Below, piece by piece: positions 1-6,174 of a stretch of DNA of 64,000 bases. The stretch lies in assembly GCA_017745295.1 (NCBI GenBank), contig JAGHZR010000007.1, positions 124,001 to 188,000 on the forward strand, in the 5' to 3' direction. Positions within the stretch are counted from its first letter, which is position 1; the number at the start of each line of letters is the position of its first letter. The position numbers and the translations under genes were made by a program. Under the pieces are notes generated by a model. It searched no databases. It was not told the origin of the DNA and was given only the letters and a program-made list of their open reading frames with translations. This DNA is from Novosphingobium sp. (GTDB lineage Bacteria > Pseudomonadota > Alphaproteobacteria > Sphingomonadales > Sphingomonadaceae).

Positions 1-273
1 GCTCCCCGGCGTAATCTCGACAACCGGCGCGCGGCTGGTGCGGGCCGCTTCGGTTTCGGCGACGTGGAGGGCCCGCCAGTTGCGGATCTGTTCCTTGGTC
101 GGGGACCTGCCGAACCGGTTCAGGGTGTGCGCGCGGACCGTCGAAGGGTCGGATATGTAGGTAACGAGGCGCTTTGCGTAGGCGCGCGCATCGCTGGGCT
201 CTCGGTCAGGAAAGCCCGATGTGCCGAACCACTCGATTCGCGGTCCATAGGTTGCTCGGTAAGCTGTTGCCAT
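1..273 (-). CDS. Phage-region hypothetical protein (3' end cut by window edge)
   Basis: An open frame starts with ATG at 271-273 on the minus strand and runs 91 codons without a stop to the window edge. The product begins MATAYRATYGPRIEWFG and is rich in Arg and Thr, with no motif I recognise. It starts 9 bases after the stop of the preceding minus-strand gene, so it is probably the next cistron of the leftward operon. The ribosome binding site is weak. Gene reality rests on the long open frame and the operon spacing. Confidence 0.5.
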   Translation of the reverse strand, partial: MATAYRATYGPRIEWFGTSGFPDREPSDARAYAKRLVTYISDPSTVRAHTLNRFGRSPTKEQIRNWRALHVAETEAARTSRAPVVEITPGS

Positions 274-282
274 GTCGGGTAC

Positions 283-513
283 TCAAAGGAGCATCATCTG
301 CGGATCGGGATTGTTCTCGATCCAGTCGGCGCGCGCGGATATCGCGCATTTCAGAGCGGTTTCGGCGTCGACCACCTCGCCAGCGGCAAAGTCCAGCTTC
401 TCCTTCGCGCGCTTGCAGCGCTGCTCGCAGAGCGTGACTACCGTCTCCAGCCGGACGAGGTCCGGCCGTGCCGGGGTGATCCCGGCGATGATCGCCTCTC
501 GATCAAGCGGCAT
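283..513 (-). CDS. Small phage-region hypothetical protein, helical
   Basis: This 76-residue protein has no recognised family. It is predicted to be almost entirely helical, with a central segment (about residues 23-60) alternating Leu/Val/Ala with Lys/Arg/Glu that could form a short coiled coil. Its start overlaps the 3' end of the upstream HTH gene by 11 bases, which points to translational coupling in the leftward operon. It ends in two Met and two Leu residues just before the next cistron. The function is unknown; a role in early phage regulation or replication is only suggested by position. Confidence 0.55.
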   Translation of the reverse strand: MPLDREAIIAGITPARPDLVRLETVVTLCEQRCKRAKEKLDFAAGEVVDAETALKCAISARADWIENNPDPQMMLL

Positions 514-940
514 CGGAAATGCCGCGCAGCGTGGCGACGTGCCGGTCCAGCCTTTCGTCTTCGCAGTCGGAGAGATCGCGGCCAGCCGGACTGTTCGGCC
601 GGTGTGCCTCGCCCTTGATGCGCAGAAACTCGATGCACCATGCCTCCAGGGCGTCGTGATCGATGCCCTCCGGGACCGACACGATCATGTTCCCGTCCGG
701 AAGGAGCAGGGACAGGAGATCGTTCGGCACGTGCTCGCAGAGCATGTAGATCGCCGAGACGGGCATCTGGGCCGGTTCGGCGGCGCCGTCCGGGTTCGGG
801 AAGTAGGAGAGCAGGGTGGAATACCCGATGCCGCTGTCCATGCTGAGCGCCTTGAGCGAAATATTCCGCTGGTCGAGCTGACGGCGGATGGTCTGCTGAC
901 GCTCGCGCATGGCGCGGACGATGTTGGAATTGTCAGCCAT
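503..940 (-). CDS. Phage-region HTH protein (145 aa)
   Basis: I chose the ATG at 938-940, which gives 145 residues; an in-frame upstream ATG at 985 would overlap the neighbour much further. Residues about 16-45 (RRQLDQRNISLKALSMDSG and following) read like a helix-turn-helix with a Ser/Thr-rich recognition helix, as in XRE-type phage regulators. The rest is acidic and unassigned. It overlaps the LexA-like gene upstream by 8 bases and the next gene downstream by 11, so it sits inside the leftward operon. Likely a DNA-binding regulator acting on phage genes; the family call is tentative. Confidence 0.6.
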   Translation of the reverse strand: MADNSNIVRAMRERQQTIRRQLDQRNISLKALSMDSGIGYSTLLSYFPNPDGAAEPAQMPVSAIYMLCEHVPNDLLSLLLPDGNMIVSVPEGIDHDALEAWCIEFLRIKGEAHRPNSPAGRDLSDCEDERLDRHVATLRGISDAA

Positions 941-1289
941 GATCGTGCTGCACCTGCGAAGTATGGTTGCCCCCATGAGGAACACGGGGATTGAAAGGTG
1001 GGGTGACGGTCCAGCCGCGCTGGGTCAGCTCGGCGACGAGGTCGCGATCGCTCGCGCGGGCGACTGGATCATTCGGATCGACTATCTGGATGGCGCGAGC
1101 GTGGAACTTGAGGCGGCGGATCACGCCGCGCTGCTCCAGCCGCGTCAGCATGTTGTGGACGTTGCTGGTGCTGCTGAGATCAAGCCCGCGCGTCATCTCC
1201 ATGACGGACGGGGCAAGCCCGTCGTTCTCGGCCATGAACTTCCGGATGAAGTCGAGCAGGGCGCGTTGACGTTTCGTAATCGCGATCAT
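933..1289 (-). CDS. LexA-type winged-helix DNA-binding protein without a peptidase domain
   Basis: The first 70 residues match the LexA N-terminal winged helix closely: TKRQRALLDFIRKFM, then APSVMEM, the recognition helix around SSTSNVHNMLTRLEQ, and the wing with IRR and RAIQI. After residue 75 there is only a short hydrophilic tail, so the S24 autoprotease domain of true LexA is absent. Such a protein could bind DNA but could not be cleaved upon RecA activation, at least by itself. It overlaps the genes on both sides by 4 and 8 bases. Inference: an accessory repressor or antirepressor partner of the phage module. Confidence 0.75.
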   Translation of the reverse strand: MIAITKRQRALLDFIRKFMAENDGLAPSVMEMTRGLDLSSTSNVHNMLTRLEQRGVIRRLKFHARAIQIVDPNDPVARASDRDLVAELTQRGWTVTPPFNPRVPHGGNHTSQVQHDHG

Positions 1290-1591
1290 GGGCGGTTCTC
1301 CCAGATGAACCCCTGGCGCGTGGCGCGAACGGGGGTCTGGTCACCGAACAGGCGGCGAAGGGCGGCGACGTGATTGGCGAGCGTCTGCGGGGTGAGGCCC
1401 GGCAGGGCATGATGGGTGACCGGCTCACCGTTGGCGTAGGCGATCGCGTACAGGACACGCGCGAGGTATCGGGGCAGGGCGAGCTGCTCACCGTCGCGAT
1501 AGACGATGGCAGGGCCTACCCACCACATACCGCGCCTGACGGCAGCGCCCTCGGCGATGTTACCGGCGCAGTGAGGGCAGCGGGCGCTCAT
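1286..1591 (-). CDS. Zinc-ribbon plus winged-helix protein, OmpR/PhoB-like DNA-binding fold
   Basis: The N-terminus (about residues 4-14) has a CPHC knuckle. Residues about 38-101 resemble the C-terminal winged helix of response regulators: a helix around YAIAYANGEPV, a recognition helix around PQTLANHVAALRRLF, then RATRQGFIW where OmpR-type proteins have the final hairpin. There is no receiver domain, so it is a stand-alone DNA-binding protein. It overlaps the LexA-like gene by 4 bases (ATGA). A function in controlling the leftward phage operon is likely, but no target is visible. Confidence 0.6.
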   Translation of the reverse strand: MSARCPHCAGNIAEGAAVRRGMWWVGPAIVYRDGEQLALPRYLARVLYAIAYANGEPVTHHALPGLTPQTLANHVAALRRLFGDQTPVRATRQGFIWENRP

Positions 1592-2061
1592 GCCTCCGGC
1601 CCTCCACGGCTGGGACTTGACGCCCCAGCCGCTTCGGCCATGCTCGAAATGTCAGGATCGAGCGAACGGAGTGAACATGAAAGACTGGGATCTGACCCCC
1701 GAAGGCAATCTGAAGATCGGGCCTGTGATCGGCTGGGAAACTGCCATTGCACCGATGATAGGGCTTCTACGTCTTCGATACGCACATTCGGAAGAGGAGT
1801 TCGAGGCGGGCGGCACAGGCCTGCAGGTGCAGATGACGCCAGTTCAACTGCGGAATCTTTCGGAATCCCTGCGCCAAATGGCCGATCGCATAGACGCACA
1901 GAATTTGGGCACAGCGCAGTAGGGCGTTCCGGAGCTGCGGCCTGCGCTGGCTTCGCAAGGCCAGCAAATTCGAGGTCGCGATGATCGCATATAGACTTGC
2001 CGCAAGCGGCGCAGAGCGTTTCCACACTCATGGCAACAGCGATGATGTCGTGCCCGCTCAT
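1588..2061 (-). CDS. Candidate leftward ORF coupled to the Cro-like gene (antisense to a second candidate)
   Basis: This 157-codon frame starts with ATG overlapping the stop of the Cro-like gene and ends overlapping the start of the winged-helix gene, both by 4 bases (ATGA). That arrangement is typical of a real operon member. The first 30 residues contain two Cys pairs (LCAACG, ICDH) that could bind zinc. The remainder is rich in Ser, Pro, Arg and Ala and looks like shadow coding. It also overlaps completely a plausible plus-strand gene at 1677-1922. Possibly only the 5' part is meaningful. Held at low confidence. Confidence 0.3.
   Translation of the reverse strand: MSGHDIIAVAMSVETLCAACGKSICDHRDLEFAGLAKPAQAAAPERPTALCPNSVRLCDRPFGAGIPKDSAVELASSAPAGLCRPPRTPLPNVRIEDVEALSSVQWQFPSRSQARSSDCLRGSDPSLSCSLRSLDPDISSMAEAAGASSPSRGGPEA
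1677..1922 (+). CDS. Small phage-region hypothetical protein (81 aa)
   Basis: The product begins MKDWDLTPEGNLKIGPVIGW and ends in an amphipathic helix (about MTPVQLRNLSESLRQMADRI). It has a protein-like composition and a GGAG-type ribosome binding site 5 bases before the ATG. An upstream in-frame ATG at 1590 would add a Cys-containing 29-residue extension. It lies on the opposite strand to its neighbours and inside another open frame, so only one of the two need be real; composition favours this one. No known domain. The function is unknown. Confidence 0.5.
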   Translation: MKDWDLTPEGNLKIGPVIGWETAIAPMIGLLRLRYAHSEEEFEAGGTGLQVQMTPVQLRNLSESLRQMADRIDAQNLGTAQ

Positions 2062-2282
2062 GCTGAGGCAACCCGGTGCTCGGAACCGCGACGGACCGGG
2101 AAGCTAGCCTCAGGGATCGGCTTTCCGAGGCGATCTGCCAGCGAAACAAGCGCAGGCACGCGCCAGTGTGGCACGAATCCTGTCCGCTTCCAGGTGTGAA
2201 CCGTGGTGAAGGGAATGCCAGTTTCGTTGGAAACTGCAGTAACCCCGCCGAGCCTTTCGAGGATGTCCGATACCGTGTTCAT
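2058..2282 (-). CDS. Cro/YdaS-like phage repressor (74 aa)
   Basis: A small helix-turn-helix protein: helix 1 DILERLGGVTAVSNE, a turn at TGIPF, recognition helix TTVHTWKRTG, then FVPHWRVPALVSLADRLG. This is the YdaS/Cro arrangement found opposite CI-type repressors. It is transcribed leftward from a promoter containing the palindromic operator at 2292-2306, divergently from the S24 repressor at 2374. The predicted transcription start falls on or next to its ATG, so the mRNA may be leaderless. Role by analogy: lytic-side repressor in the immunity switch. Confidence 0.8.
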   Translation of the reverse strand: MNTVSDILERLGGVTAVSNETGIPFTTVHTWKRTGFVPHWRVPALVSLADRLGKPIPEASFPVRRGSEHRVASA

Positions 2283-2288
2283 AACGAG

Positions 2289-2317
2289 AAATTACGATAA
2301 TCGTAAGTTCAGCGCAA
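2289..2317 (-). promoter_or_regulatory. Leftward (cro) promoter with palindromic operator O1
   Basis: Read on the minus strand, TTGCGC (2317-2312) and TAATTT (2294-2289) are separated by 17 bases. The perfect palindrome TTACGATAATCGTAA (2292-2306) covers the spacer and the -10 element. The same block followed by TAATTTC recurs at the rightward promoter near 3290. Repressor bound here would occlude RNA polymerase. Confidence 0.65.
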
Positions 2318-2349
2318 GCGGTAATACGATGTCTGTTATCGACTGTGCG

Positions 2350-2364
2350 TTACGAACTTCGCAA
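2350..2364. promoter_or_regulatory. Second, imperfect operator copy in the immunity region
   Basis: TTACGAACTTCGCAA is a 15-bp near-palindrome (6 of 7 arm positions) with the same TTACGA half-site and the same 1-base centre as the perfect operator at 2292-2306. It lies just before the start codon of the CI-like gene, a place suited to autoregulation. Confidence 0.45.
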
Positions 2365-2373
2365 TGTCGTTCG

Positions 2374-2970
2374 ATGGTAACGCATGATGAGCTGCTCGAC
2401 GAACTCCGTCGATGGATCACGTCTGGCAAGGTCCGCCAGAAGGAGGTCGCTGACGAGCTGGGGATCGCTCCTCCGCGCGTGAACGAGATGCTGAGTGGCA
2501 AGCGTAGAATACAGCAGCGCGAGATGCCGATCTTGGCACACTACTTAGGTTTTGACGAAGGCCCGGATCCGTCAGTGCGGCGGATTGCCCGTATCGGGAT
2601 GGTGCCGGCTAGCTCGCTCAGGGAAGCCTTAGCCGACAGCTCGGGAAGCATCGAGGTTCCCGCCAACCTTCCGCGGGGTGTGTTCGCGCTGGAGGTTGAC
2701 GGGGAAAGCATGAACAAGATCGCGCCGCTCGGTTGCGATGTAATTGTTGACCCGAACGACAAGCAATTGTTTTCTGGTGATCTTTACGTTCTCAGCAACG
2801 AGGCTGGTGAATTTACGTTCAAGCGATTTCTGCAAGATCCTGCGCGCTTGGTTCCCCTGTCGACCGATCCGGCCCACAAAGAGATCGCGATTGGATCCGA
2901 GCCGATCAACATTATCGGGCGCGTGGTCTCGATAACGCTCGGCTCAGATTTCCTGCGGAAGATGGGCTGA
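2374..2970 (+). CDS. CI-like phage repressor with S24 (LexA-type) peptidase domain
   Basis: The 198-residue product has an N-terminal HTH (about residues 18-45, RQKEVADELG / APPRVNEMLSG) and a C-terminal S24 domain from about residue 95. The catalytic serine is Ser112 in DGESM and the lysine is Lys150 in FTFKRF. The family binds operators to maintain lysogeny and self-cleaves with RecA after DNA damage. I do not see a canonical Ala-Gly cleavage site. The ATG at 2374 is the first that avoids overlapping the Cro-like gene; no Shine-Dalgarno is evident. Divergent from the Cro-like gene, with operators between them. Confidence 0.9.
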   Translation: MVTHDELLDELRRWITSGKVRQKEVADELGIAPPRVNEMLSGKRRIQQREMPILAHYLGFDEGPDPSVRRIARIGMVPASSLREALADSSGSIEVPANLPRGVFALEVDGESMNKIAPLGCDVIVDPNDKQLFSGDLYVLSNEAGEFTFKRFLQDPARLVPLSTDPAHKEIAIGSEPINIIGRVVSITLGSDFLRKMG

Positions 2971-3156
2971 TCACGCTGCCCTGACTTCGGGTATCGGAAC
3001 CCATTTCAGCTCCACTCCCGCGTCAAGGAAGAAGCGGCCGTCTTCATCGAATGAGCCTAGCTTCAGGCGCGCAGCGTCTTGTTGCGCCTCATCGATATTG
3101 TCCCTGATTGGCCCTTTCGCACGTCCAAAAACCTCCACTCGACAACCCCGGCGCAT
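2971..3156 (-). CDS. Small hypothetical protein convergent with the repressor
   Basis: This 61-residue basic/acidic protein (starts MRRGCRVEVFGRAKGPIRDN) has a clear GAGGGG ribosome binding site before its ATG, and its stop abuts that of the CI-like gene with no gap. No domain is recognised. It is transcribed away from the early promoter region at 3240-3300, so it may have its own promoter there or upstream. Its position resembles small accessory genes beside immunity regions, but the function is unknown. Confidence 0.65.
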   Translation of the reverse strand: MRRGCRVEVFGRAKGPIRDNIDEAQQDAARLKLGSFDEDGRFFLDAGVELKWVPIPEVRAA

Positions 3157-3241
3157 CTTTACCCCTCATTGATTCGTTGAACCGTTATAGGAACATAACA
3201 AGAACATAGCTTCAAGGGTCATTTAGACACACACTGGTGAA

Positions 3242-3293
3242 TTACGAAGTTACGAAAAACGTATTGACAACAAAGATACGATAATCGTAATTT
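3242..3293 (+). promoter_or_regulatory. Rightward early promoter with two operator copies
   Basis: TTGACA at 3264-3269 and TAATTT at 3288-3293 are 18 bases apart. The spacer carries ATACGATAATCGTAA (3276-3290), 14 of 15 identical to the perfect operator at 2292-2306. A second copy, TTACGAAAAACGTAT (3250-3264), overlaps the -35, and a further TTACGAA half-site begins at 3242. It should drive the small genes from 3357 onward and be shut by the CI-like or Cro-like protein. Confidence 0.65.
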
Positions 3294-3356
3294 CAACTCC
3301 ATCAGCCGAGCAGTCGCCGTGAGCGCAGTCCTGCCGGTTTCTGTTGGAGACCGCCG

Positions 3357-3563
3357 ATGCGCACCGCATCCCCCATCACCGTTACACGAGACTGCCCGAC
3401 CGGCACCGAGCAGGTAACGCTCGTTGACTTGCGCGACGTCGCGGAGCTGATCGGCCACTACAACGCCGCCCTGGATGCACCGCCGCGCCTCAAACAGCCC
3501 GCGATCAACTTCGCGCGCGCCACGGCCGAGCTCCGGCTGCTTGAGTGGGGCTCTGTGGCATGA
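3357..3563 (+). CDS. Small early phage protein (68 aa)
   Basis: First gene after the operator-controlled rightward promoter, with about 60 bases of leader and a GGAG ribosome binding site. The product begins MRTASPITVTRDCPTG and contains a helical segment VDLRDVAELIGHYNAAL followed by a second helix near the C-terminus. No family is recognised. Its stop overlaps the next ATG (ATGA), so the operon is translationally coupled. An early regulatory or host-takeover function is possible by position only. Confidence 0.65.
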   Translation: MRTASPITVTRDCPTGTEQVTLVDLRDVAELIGHYNAALDAPPRLKQPAINFARATAELRLLEWGSVA

Positions 3564-3712
3564 ACGAAGCTCCCCAGCACAACGTGCAATTCGAAGCCAT
3601 GCTGGCCGTCATCGGTTGGCGCAGCGTCAACCTGAGCTGGCGCGCCTTCAGCATGGTTGCCCCCATGATCCCCACGGTGACCGGCGTCCTCGCTGATCTG
3701 GAGGAGCTGTGA
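3560..3712 (+). CDS. Very small phage protein (50 aa)
   Basis: A 50-codon frame joined to both neighbours by ATGA and TGATG overlaps. The product begins MNEAPQHNVQFEAMLAVIGW. It is hydrophobic in the middle and acidic at the end, without a convincing membrane span. It has no recognised family. The overlaps on both sides are the main evidence that it is translated. Confidence 0.55.
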   Translation: MNEAPQHNVQFEAMLAVIGWRSVNLSWRAFSMVAPMIPTVTGVLADLEEL

Positions 3713-3963
3713 TGCCCCTGCGCTCGGCTCTCACCTACGCGGCGGTCATCGCCTGCGGCACCGCAGCGCTGTTCGGCATGGACGCCTGGTGCGGCCACCT
3801 GATGGCCACCAGCCGCACGGTCCGCGACTTTGCCCTGACCCCGGCCTTCGGCGTTGCCGCCATTTTTGGCGGCGTGGCGGTCGCGCTCGCGGCGTTCTTC
3901 GCCCTGGTCCACATCCTGCTTCCCCGCGCGGCGGGTCGCACGGCGAGTGGGGAGGGCGAATAA
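3712..3963 (+). CDS. Two-span membrane protein of the phage region
   Basis: The 83-residue product has two hydrophobic helices, about residues 7-28 and 43-67, separated by a short charged loop, and a hydrophilic C-terminus. Two-span small membrane proteins in phage early operons can be holin-like or superinfection-exclusion proteins; nothing here distinguishes these. An in-frame GTG one codon upstream is an alternative start. The TAATG overlap with the next gene couples it to a second membrane protein. Confidence 0.6.
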   Translation: MPLRSALTYAAVIACGTAALFGMDAWCGHLMATSRTVRDFALTPAFGVAAIFGGVAVALAAFFALVHILLPRAAGRTASGEGE

Positions 3964-4187
3964 TGCCCGCCCGCTCGCCCCTTCGGGAAGCCCTCATCAT
4001 TCTCGCCATGGTCTGCGCCCTGTGCGGCGCGGCTGGCGCCGGCGCGGTCTGGGCGATGCTCACGACTTGGCGCTCCCTTTCCGCAGCACCGACCGAGGCA
4101 ATGCCCCCCGCCCGGATTGCACAACCTGCCCACGGTGACGGTGCCGCCGTGGGCCACCCCTCCCAGCCGGAGACGATCGATGACTGA
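3963..4187 (+). CDS. Single-span membrane protein of the phage region
   Basis: This 74-residue protein has one hydrophobic segment (about residues 9-33, Ala/Gly/Leu-rich) behind a short basic N-terminus, then a Pro/Ala-rich tail. The basic start followed by a span is compatible with either a membrane anchor or an uncleaved signal. It follows the two-span protein with a TAATG overlap, and its own end overlaps the next gene by 8 bases. The two membrane proteins may act as a pair. Unrecognised family. Confidence 0.55.
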   Translation: MPARSPLREALIILAMVCALCGAAGAGAVWAMLTTWRSLSAAPTEAMPPARIAQPAHGDGAAVGHPSQPETIDD

Positions 4188-4563
4188 CAAGACGAACGGC
4201 GGCTGGTGGGCCAGCCATGACGGTGAGTTCTACAACGTGGGACCGCTGGACACGCGCGAGCAGGCCCTCAAGGAGGGAGCTTCTGAATTCGAGGGCGATG
4301 CCTTCTACATCGTCGAGGCTGGCCTCCACGAGATCAAGCTCAGCGCCGCTGCCGTCATCGAGCGTCAGTATGACCTCTGGTACGAGGGAGAGGGCGCCGA
4401 CCGGTGCGCCGGTAGCGCGGAAGCCGATGCCGAGTTGCAGCAGCTTCTCGACGGCTGGCTGGCGAAGCACATCGGCACGTTCCGGAACCCGACCACCTTC
4501 GCATGGTCGCGCAACGAGGAACTGATCCCCGCCGGTGCGGTCAGCGGGGAGATATCGGCATGA
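4180..4563 (+). CDS. Phage-region hypothetical protein (127 aa)
   Basis: Starts with ATG at 4180, overlapping the previous stop by 8 bases; the product begins MTDKTNGGWWASHDGEFYNV. The first 60 residues look like a compact alpha/beta fold found in many phage hypotheticals (WWASHDGEFY, REQALKEGASE, FYIVEAGLHE). The segment FYIVEAGLHEI is echoed by KVYIVEAYEI in the protein at 6167, so the two may be distantly related. No catalytic motif is evident. Coupled to the next gene by ATGA. Confidence 0.65.
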   Translation: MTDKTNGGWWASHDGEFYNVGPLDTREQALKEGASEFEGDAFYIVEAGLHEIKLSAAAVIERQYDLWYEGEGADRCAGSAEADAELQQLLDGWLAKHIGTFRNPTTFAWSRNEELIPAGAVSGEISA

Positions 4564-5063
4564 AGTTCATTATCATGTCGTGCTCGCATACCAAGCGCAC
4601 CGACCCCGCGCCCATGCCCGCTCTCCAGCGCTACGACGGCCCCATGTGGCGCACCCTCCGCGCGCTGCTCGATCGGCATCCAGCCGCAGCTCGTGCCTAT
4701 GATAGCGGTCGCTCGACGGCGGAGCTTCAGATCTGGGTGCTGTCGGGCCTCTACGGGTTCATTCCCACGCACTGCGAGGTGCCGAACTACGAACAGCGCC
4801 TGACCGAGCGTCAGTTCGCCAAGATGGAACGCGACCCATCGTACGAGTTCCAGCGCATCGCCTCGTTTGTCGACGATGCCGAGGCTGTGCTGTTCGCCGG
4901 TAGCGAGTTCTACCGCGACGGCATGTGGCGGGCATCTGGCGGCAAGATCCAGCACCTCAACAAGATCACCGAGACCAATGGTCGCGGCATCGGCGAGCAT
5001 CGCGCCCAGCTCGGGCAGTGGATCGTCCATCATTTCGGCGCGCAGGAGGCGCTGGCAGCATGA
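4560..5063 (+). CDS. YaaA/DUF6884-like protein
   Basis: The 167-residue product starts with a beta strand and MSCSHTKR, then RYDGPMWRTLRALLDRHP, VLSGLYGFIP and PNYEQRLT. This order (S-C-x-K-K-like motif, Y-D-x-P-x-x-R, L-S-x-x-Y-G, then a P-Y-like motif) is the signature of the DUF6884/YaaA-like group often found in phages. Biochemical roles are poorly defined; resemblance to base-modification enzymes has been noted for related folds. It overlaps the previous gene by 4 bases and ends 5 bases before the convergent SRA-HNH gene. Confidence 0.6.
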   Translation: MKFIIMSCSHTKRTDPAPMPALQRYDGPMWRTLRALLDRHPAAARAYDSGRSTAELQIWVLSGLYGFIPTHCEVPNYEQRLTERQFAKMERDPSYEFQRIASFVDDAEAVLFAGSEFYRDGMWRASGGKIQHLNKITETNGRGIGEHRAQLGQWIVHHFGAQEALAA

Positions 5064-5068
5064 ACTCG

Positions 5069-5890
5069 CTACCCAACGAGGGCAGCCTCCTTCAAGGCAA
5101 CGATCTCCGCCATTTGAGCATTCAACGCGCTGGCATCTTCGCCGTGGTGTGCGCGGCGGTGGCAGTTCGGACAAATGCCAGCCATCTGCCTGGGGTCGTC
5201 AGGTCCGCCGTCGCTTACTCGGCGAATGTGGTGCGGCTCAAGATAGGGCTGTCCCGATGCACTGGTAAACGGAGCAGGAAGGCCGCAGCATTCGCAGATG
5301 CCATTTGCCCTGGCCAGCACATACGCGCGCACGGTTGCGCTTCGCTGATAGACGTTCCGTTTCGTTTCGCCAGCTTTCGTCGAAGGCCTCGCTGCCTCGA
5401 AGGCTCGCTTTCTGAGAGTCTGGAGGCCTTGATCGATTTCCTCCGGGGAAGGCGCGCTATCGGCCGGAAGTTCGCGGTCCGCAGGTACCAGTGTGAACAC
5501 TATCGCATTGCGATGGTTGCCGTTCCTATCCGGTTGTCTTTCGAACTCCCAACCGGCGTAGTTGAACATGCCGATAAACCTCGCGGATCCTCCGCTCTTC
5601 GCTTTGTCGAAGAGCAAGATGTCTTTGCCATCGGCGGCGTGATCCCTGATCGCCTTGTTGCCTTTGTGCATGAACTGATCGCCGACCTGTCCCTCGCCCG
5701 TGTAGATCAGCGAGCCGTCGGGCTGCCATCTGTCGTCGTACCCCGACTTCGATCCCCCGTGACCCGTGATGATGAAGATGACGGGATGGCTCTTCGGAGT
5801 CGAGATGCCACCTTGCTCTTGGCCGCCGTACACCCCGTGGATGTCTCGTTTGCGGCTGTACAGTTCGTTGGGAATGAAGGGCCAGGTCAT
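5069..5890 (-). CDS. SRA-like/HNH endonuclease, probable type IV (modified-DNA) restriction enzyme
   Basis: Residues about 15-137 match the SRA/YDG-type base-flipping fold: IHGVYGGQEQGGI, YTGEGQVGD, NKAI, RFIGMFNYAGWE and AIVFTLVP in order. Residues about 188-250 form an HNH nuclease with zinc knuckles C199-C202 and C240-C243, the His pair H220-H221 and CHRRAHHG. This N-SRA/C-HNH layout is that of 5-methylcytosine- or hydroxymethylcytosine-dependent endonucleases. The gene is inverted relative to the rightward operon that flanks it, so it is likely cargo expressed on its own in the lysogen. The modification recognised cannot be inferred. Confidence 0.8.
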   Translation of the reverse strand: MTWPFIPNELYSRKRDIHGVYGGQEQGGISTPKSHPVIFIITGHGGSKSGYDDRWQPDGSLIYTGEGQVGDQFMHKGNKAIRDHAADGKDILLFDKAKSGGSARFIGMFNYAGWEFERQPDRNGNHRNAIVFTLVPADRELPADSAPSPEEIDQGLQTLRKRAFEAARPSTKAGETKRNVYQRSATVRAYVLARANGICECCGLPAPFTSASGQPYLEPHHIRRVSDGGPDDPRQMAGICPNCHRRAHHGEDASALNAQMAEIVALKEAALVG

Positions 5891-6012
5891 CAGCCTGATA
5901 TGTCAGGCCAAATCCAAGAAGAGCAAGCCTTCTCATTGTTGGGGCCAGGGGCGAGGCGATTATCGCCTGCGCCGCTGAGCAATGCCCACCGCTCGAAAGA
6001 GGCCATGGCAGC

Positions 6013-6174
6013 ATGACCCGCAAGGAAGCCGCTCTGCTCCGCCAGCGCGAGACCGCGCTCGACACCTATCTGGCCAGCCGCCCCGAAGGCGCGGACGCGG
6101 CCAGCCTCTCCCGCTCCTACGGCCTGCCCATCCAGCGGGTCGAGACCATCATGAGGAGGTTCGGATATGCTTGA
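6013..6174 (+). CDS. Small HTH-like phage protein (53 aa)
   Basis: A 53-codon frame beginning MTRKEAALLRQRETALDTYL. Residues 27-50 (DAASLSRSYGLPIQRVETIM) fit a helix-turn-helix of the sigma-70 region 4 or small phage regulator type. Its stop overlaps the next gene's start by 8 bases. It resumes the rightward operon after the inverted endonuclease gene. Probably a small DNA-binding protein. Confidence 0.55.
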   Translation: MTRKEAALLRQRETALDTYLASRPEGADAASLSRSYGLPIQRVETIMRRFGYA

